Part shown: positions 58,926-64,000 of the stretch, piece after piece | Numbering within the stretch: the first letter of the stretch is position 1 | Layout of the letters: every line of letters starts with the position of its first letter | Source: Comamonadaceae bacterium | GTDB lineage: Bacteria; Pseudomonadota; Gammaproteobacteria; Burkholderiales; Burkholderiaceae_C | Assembly (NCBI GenBank): GCA_027488985.1 | Contig: JAIYAR010000016.1 | Coordinates: 123,874 to 187,873 of the forward strand | Length of the DNA: 64,000 nt | Reading direction: 5' to 3' | The notes under the pieces: generated by a model | Seen by the model: the letters and a program-made list of their open reading frames with translations, nothing else | Databases searched by the model: none | Told to the model about the DNA's origin: nothing | Translations under genes and position numbers: made by a program

Positions 58926-59567
58926 ATGTCACGCCGCCAGACCCATCAACTTGCAGCACGCATTTTGCTCAATGCCACTTGCACATTGGCGGCTTTGGGT
59001 TCCTGCGGCTATGCCTTGGCGCAACCTGTTGCTGCGCAGCCACCCCAGATCGGAACTGCGGCACCCGCCATTACGTGGGCTAGCCTCACGGCATCTCAAA
59101 AGGCCGCGTTGGCTCCATTGCAGTCCAGCTGGGAAAGCCTCTCCAACGGTCACCAGCGCAAGTGGATTGCTTTGTCCCAAAATTTTGCCAACATGTCGAG
59201 CGTGGACAAAGAAAAGCTGCACAGCCGCATGGTGGAATGGGCAGCACTGAAGCCTAAAGAGCGCCAGCAAGCCCGCTTGAATTTCGCAGAAACAAAAAAA
59301 ACGCCTCCTGAACAACGGGCAGCCAATTGGGAGGCTTACCAAGCCCTGAGTACTGAAGAAAAAGAGGCGCTCGCCAAAACAGCCGCAGCGAAGCCTGCGG
59401 GGGCAGCAATCGCCACCAAGGCCCCGGCACCCCAAAAGTTGACTCCGGTCCCTGTCACCCGCAATTCACCGGACACCCAAAAGGAAAAACTGGCTGCCCA
59501 GCAGCCCGTAGACCGGAACACACTGTTGCCGCTGGCCCCGCCTCCCAAGTCCAACGCAACCAATTGA
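58926..59567 (+). CDS. DUF3106 family exported protein
   Basis: The 213-residue protein has an N-terminal signal (ILLNATCTLAALGSCGYALA) and a DUF3106-like region with repeated short helices: LTASQKAALAPLQSSWESLS, HQRKWIALSQNFANMSSVDK, RMVEWAALKPKERQQARLNF and NWEAYQALSTEEKEALAK. The C-terminus is Pro/Ala-rich. The function is unknown. It follows the DUF3619 gene by 36 bases. ATG 58926 is preferred over an in-frame TTG at 58902. Confidence 0.85.
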   Translation: MSRRQTHQLAARILLNATCTLAALGSCGYALAQPVAAQPPQIGTAAPAITWASLTASQKAALAPLQSSWESLSNGHQRKWIALSQNFANMSSVDKEKLHSRMVEWAALKPKERQQARLNFAETKKTPPEQRAANWEAYQALSTEEKEALAKTAAAKPAGAAIATKAPAPQKLTPVPVTRNSPDTQKEKLAAQQPVDRNTLLPLAPPPKSNATN

Positions 59568-59652
59568 GCAGCGACTTTGCCCCGGGACAAAAGCCGGGGC
59601 AATGAAGGCTGCCTACAATCTGGCCTTTTATCAATCGAAGGTCAATACTCTG

Positions 59653-60147
59653 ATGGCAATTGCGCTGGACACACCCGGCTTGTGGCGCCGCATGGCTTGC
59701 TGGGTTTATGAAGGTATCCTGCTCTTCGGGGTTGTCTTTTTGGCCGGGTACCTCTTCGGCACCCTCAGTCAGACCCGCTATGCACTAGACAACCGGCATG
59801 CCCTCCAAGGTTTCTTGTTTGTTGTACTGGGCATTTACTTTGTCTGGTTTTGGGCTCACGGACAAACCTTGGCTATGAAGACTTGGAACATACGCGTGGT
59901 GGGCCGTGACGGGAAAAAAATCACACAGCTCCGCGCTTTCGGAAGATATGTGTTGAGCTGGCTATGGTTCTTGCCCCCACTTCTGGGCGTCGCGCCGTTT
60001 CATTTACCGGGCGGTGAAATTGTGGTTATCTGCTTGGGCTGGATCGCCATTTGGGCCACATTGAGTCGTTTTCACCCCCAACAGCAGTTCTGGCATGACG
60101 CATGGGCGGGCACCCGTCTGGTCACATCCGCCCCCCTCAGCCGCTAA
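59653..60147 (+). CDS. RDD family membrane protein
   Basis: The 164-residue protein has the RDD pattern LDTPGLWRRMACWVYEGILL followed by three hydrophobic helices and the segment LRAFGRYVLSWLWFLPPLLG, ending with the conserved FHPQQQFWHDAWAGTRLV. The function of the family is unsettled; some members are ion antiporters. ATG 59653 has AAGGTC upstream; ATG 59602 is an in-frame alternative adding 17 residues. It ends the sigma factor gene run. Confidence 0.85.
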   Translation: MAIALDTPGLWRRMACWVYEGILLFGVVFLAGYLFGTLSQTRYALDNRHALQGFLFVVLGIYFVWFWAHGQTLAMKTWNIRVVGRDGKKITQLRAFGRYVLSWLWFLPPLLGVAPFHLPGGEIVVICLGWIAIWATLSRFHPQQQFWHDAWAGTRLVTSAPLSR

Positions 60148-60165
60148 TGGCGGCTGCAATGCACT

Positions 60166-60576
60166 ATGCAACCTACATCTGACCCACACACCGACCCGTC
60201 CGTCAATCCTCAAAAGCAACGTCGGGGGCTGAGCCGCATTTTGCATGCGACCCGATACTCTTGGGCAGGCTTGCGCGCTGGCTGGAATGAACCGGCATTC
60301 CGCCAAGAGTGTGTATTGGCCTTGGTGCTTTTGCCTGCATCGCTATTTGTGGGGCAAAGCTGGGTTGAGTGCGCGGCCCTGGCCGCCAGCGTGATAGCAG
60401 TGATGGTGGTGGAACTGCTCAATACCGCGGTCGAATCGGTGGTTGACCGCGTGGGCCCCGAATGGCACCAGTTGTCCAAACGAGCCAAAGATATCGGCAG
60501 CGCTGCAGTGCTGCTGAGCCTGCTGCTATGCGCCGCCATCTGGTGTGCAGCGCTCTGGCAGCGTTTTGCGGCTTAA
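60166..60576 (+). CDS. dgkA: diacylglycerol kinase (DgkA)
   Basis: The 136-residue membrane protein has RILHATRYSWAGLRAGWNEP followed by AFRQE, and the catalytic helix VELLNTAVESVVDRVGPEWH with the Glu and Asp residues, then LSKRAKDIGSAAVLLSLLLC. It recycles diacylglycerol to phosphatidate at the inner membrane. It lies 18 bases after the RDD gene and converges on glnB. Confidence 0.95.
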   Translation: MQPTSDPHTDPSVNPQKQRRGLSRILHATRYSWAGLRAGWNEPAFRQECVLALVLLPASLFVGQSWVECAALAASVIAVMVVELLNTAVESVVDRVGPEWHQLSKRAKDIGSAAVLLSLLLCAAIWCAALWQRFAA

Positions 60577-60585
60577 ACGAGCCGC

Positions 60586-62621
<2,036 letters not shown>

Positions 62622-62694
62622 GAACCAGCAGATCGAAGTTCACAGCCTGAGGGCGTTTGCAGGCGCCGTTTGGCTGTCGCGCCGGGGGCGCTAA

Positions 62695-63888
62695 ATGGGT
62701 AACGCTGATTATGTCATCCGGGTGTCAAACGCACCCTCTGAGGTGGATTCCCGTGCCTGGGATGCGCTGCTGGCCACACAAACCCACCCTACCCCCTTCA
62801 TGCGCCACGCTTACTTGGCCGCCATGGCTGAGAGCGGCAGCGCCACGGCCGCCACCGGCTGGAATGCCCACTTCATCACCCTGCACCGTGGCGACGCCCT
62901 GTGCGCCGCCTGTGTGGTCTACCTGAAAGACCACTCGTACGGTGAATATGTGTTCGACTGGGCCTGGGCCAGCGCCTACCAACAGCACGGACTGGAGTAC
63001 TACCCCAAGGCCGTGATTGCCGTGCCTTTCACACCCGTGCCCGGCACCCGCTTGCTGGCGGTGGATGATCAAGCCCGCGCAGCGCTGCTGCACGCGGTGC
63101 AGGCGTGGTGCGAATCGGTGAATATGTCGTCGACCCACATGCTGTTTGCTGCTGATACCGACATGCAGACTGCTACGGATGCCGCGTGGATTGCAAGGCA
63201 TACGGTGCAATTTCACTGGCACAACACCAAGCCGGGCTATGCAGACTTTGACCATTTCCTGCAGTCCATGAACCAGGAGAAGCGCAAAAAGATCAAGCAG
63301 GAGCGCCGTAAAGTGGCAGAGGTGGGAGTGACATTCCGCCACAGCCAGGGCGCAGTCATCAGCGCTGCGGACTGGGACTTCTTCTACCGCTGCTACGCCC
63401 AGACCTACCGCGAGCACGGTAACCCGCCCTACCTGACGCCCGACTTCTTCCGGCGCATGGCCGCCACCATGCCGGAGCATTGGCTGCTATTTGTGGCGGA
63501 GCGCGAGGGCAAATCCATTGCTAGCAGTTTGATAGCTATCGGCGCACGTTCCACCGGCCCTAGGGGCCAATTTGATATTGAAGATCGAGTGGCTTACGGC
63601 CGCTACTGGGGCGCGGTGGAGCATGTGGACTGCCTGCACTTCGAAGCCTGCTACTACCAGCCCCTGCAGTGGTGCATCGCGAATGGCTACCGGCGCTTCG
63701 AGGGCGGCGCCCAGGGCGAACACAAGATGGCCCGTGCCCTGCTACCCGTCAAAACCAGTAGCGCCCACTGGCTGCAGCATCCTGCGTTTGCGGATGCTGT
63801 GCAGCGCTTCTTGGAGCGTGAAGGCGAAGGTATCCAAAACTACCTGGAGCACCTGGAGCAGCGTACGCCGCTCAAAAAGCCGGCTTAA
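62695..63888 (+). CDS. FemAB-like/GNAT acyltransferase (DUF482, PF04339 type)
   Basis: The 397-residue protein has AWDALLATQTHPTPFMRHAY, HSYGEYVFDWAWASAYQQHG, MNQEKRKKIKQERRKVAEVG, the late DCLHFEACYYQPLQWCIANG and GAQGEHKMARALLPV. Such proteins are predicted acyl- or aminoacyltransferases of the GNAT superfamily; substrates are unknown. A palindromic-repeat copy encodes SIASSLIAIGARS near residue 275. It diverges from nadE and its last bases overlap the convergent chemoreceptor gene. Confidence 0.85.
   Translation: MGNADYVIRVSNAPSEVDSRAWDALLATQTHPTPFMRHAYLAAMAESGSATAATGWNAHFITLHRGDALCAACVVYLKDHSYGEYVFDWAWASAYQQHGLEYYPKAVIAVPFTPVPGTRLLAVDDQARAALLHAVQAWCESVNMSSTHMLFAADTDMQTATDAAWIARHTVQFHWHNTKPGYADFDHFLQSMNQEKRKKIKQERRKVAEVGVTFRHSQGAVISAADWDFFYRCYAQTYREHGNPPYLTPDFFRRMAATMPEHWLLFVAEREGKSIASSLIAIGARSTGPRGQFDIEDRVAYGRYWGAVEHVDCLHFEACYYQPLQWCIANGYRRFEGGAQGEHKMARALLPVKTSSAHWLQHPAFADAVQRFLEREGEGIQNYLEHLEQRTPLKKPA
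63515..63548. repeat. dispersed palindromic repeat inside the FemAB-like gene
   Basis: ATTGCTAGCAGTTTGATAGC followed by TATCGGCGCACG carries the TTGCTAGCAG and GATAGCTAT-GGCGCA parts of the family. It keeps the reading frame. Confidence 0.55.
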
Positions 63889-64000
63889 AAAGTCTCCCAA
63901 TCATCATCCCCACCCGCAGGCGTGGCGCGGCTGCTGGTTTTGGGGGGCGAGATGGCCTGAGCAGTCAGCACCGGTGGGGCTTTTGCTGGTGAAGCAGCCG
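63885..64000 (-). CDS. methyl-accepting chemotaxis protein, C-terminal tail (partial)
   Basis: On the minus strand the window edge gives a 37-codon open frame: a Pro/Ala-rich linker followed by GGDDWETF and stop. The ending DWETF is the NWETF-type pentapeptide that tethers CheR and CheB to high-abundance chemoreceptors. The rest lies beyond the right edge. The stop codon overlaps the end of the convergent FemAB-like gene. Confidence 0.7.
   Translation of the reverse strand, partial: AASPAKAPPVLTAQAISPPKTSSRATPAGGDDDWETF

Overview
The window looks like a chromosomal segment of a beta-proteobacterium of the order Burkholderiales, most likely family Comamonadaceae (Rhodoferax/Curvibacter-like). 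This is an inference from gene content and order: surE-pcm-nlpD-rpoS-rlmD, exbB-exbD-lpxK-kdsB-adk, earP-efp, ilvB-ilvH-ilvC-pssA-leuA, the sigma factor/DUF3619/DUF3106/RDD run, an orphan phasin gene, and short palindromic repeats containing the core ATAGCTGCTNGCGC. No rRNA, prophage, insertion sequence or CRISPR array is visible. Most of the window is densely packed housekeeping DNA.

Region 1-9.4 kb is an iron-homeostasis island with three Fur-box-like palindromes. An uncharacterised, translationally coupled three-gene operon (orf103, orf71, DUF2325 protein) diverges from bacterioferritin (bfr). A Sel1-repeat gene diverges from bfd, which is followed by a catecholate-type TonB receptor, a PiuC/YbiX hydroxylase, tonB, exbB, exbD and hemP. 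A HbpS/GlcG-like gene converges on the end of this operon. Region 9.6-17 kb holds a BI-1/YccA membrane protein, a lipoprotein, rlmD, the stationary-phase block rpoS-nlpD-pcm-surE and a quinone oxidoreductase. Region 17-24.3 kb holds tRNA-His, ppiD, tRNA-Val, hupB, pgsA, uvrC and the earP-efp pair (EF-P with Arg32).

Region 24.4-34 kb holds a LOG-family protein, an MFS transporter, rmuC, a 2-hydroxyacid dehydrogenase, pncB, a nitroreductase, a thioesterase, a phasin with a recognisable promoter and two operator-like palindromes, a patatin-like lipoprotein and a DUF1499 protein. Region 34-43.5 kb holds clpS-clpA, two unrelated isocitrate dehydrogenases (dimeric and monomeric) on either side of a DUF192 gene, sodB and xseA. 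Region 43.6-50.3 kb holds a second ExbB/ExbD pair with lpxK, a Trm112-like gene, kdsB and adk, then tRNA-Arg, tRNA-Pro, the N-degron transferases aat and bpt, and an IclR regulator. Region 50.3-64 kb holds a PBP7-type peptidase, leuA, pssA, ilvC, ilvH and ilvB, an ECF-like sigma factor with DUF3619, DUF3106 and RDD genes, dgkA, glnB-nadE, a FemAB-like protein and the tail of a chemotaxis receptor.

The two most interesting signals are (1) a dispersed palindromic element with at least 11 copies, seven of them inside open reading frames that stay open (DUF2325 protein, RlmD, RpoS, EarP, LpxK, NadE, FemAB-like protein), and (2) the Fur-boxed, translationally coupled DUF2325 operon of unknown function opposite bacterioferritin. 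A second short element lies just after the stop codons of three genes, always in the same orientation.
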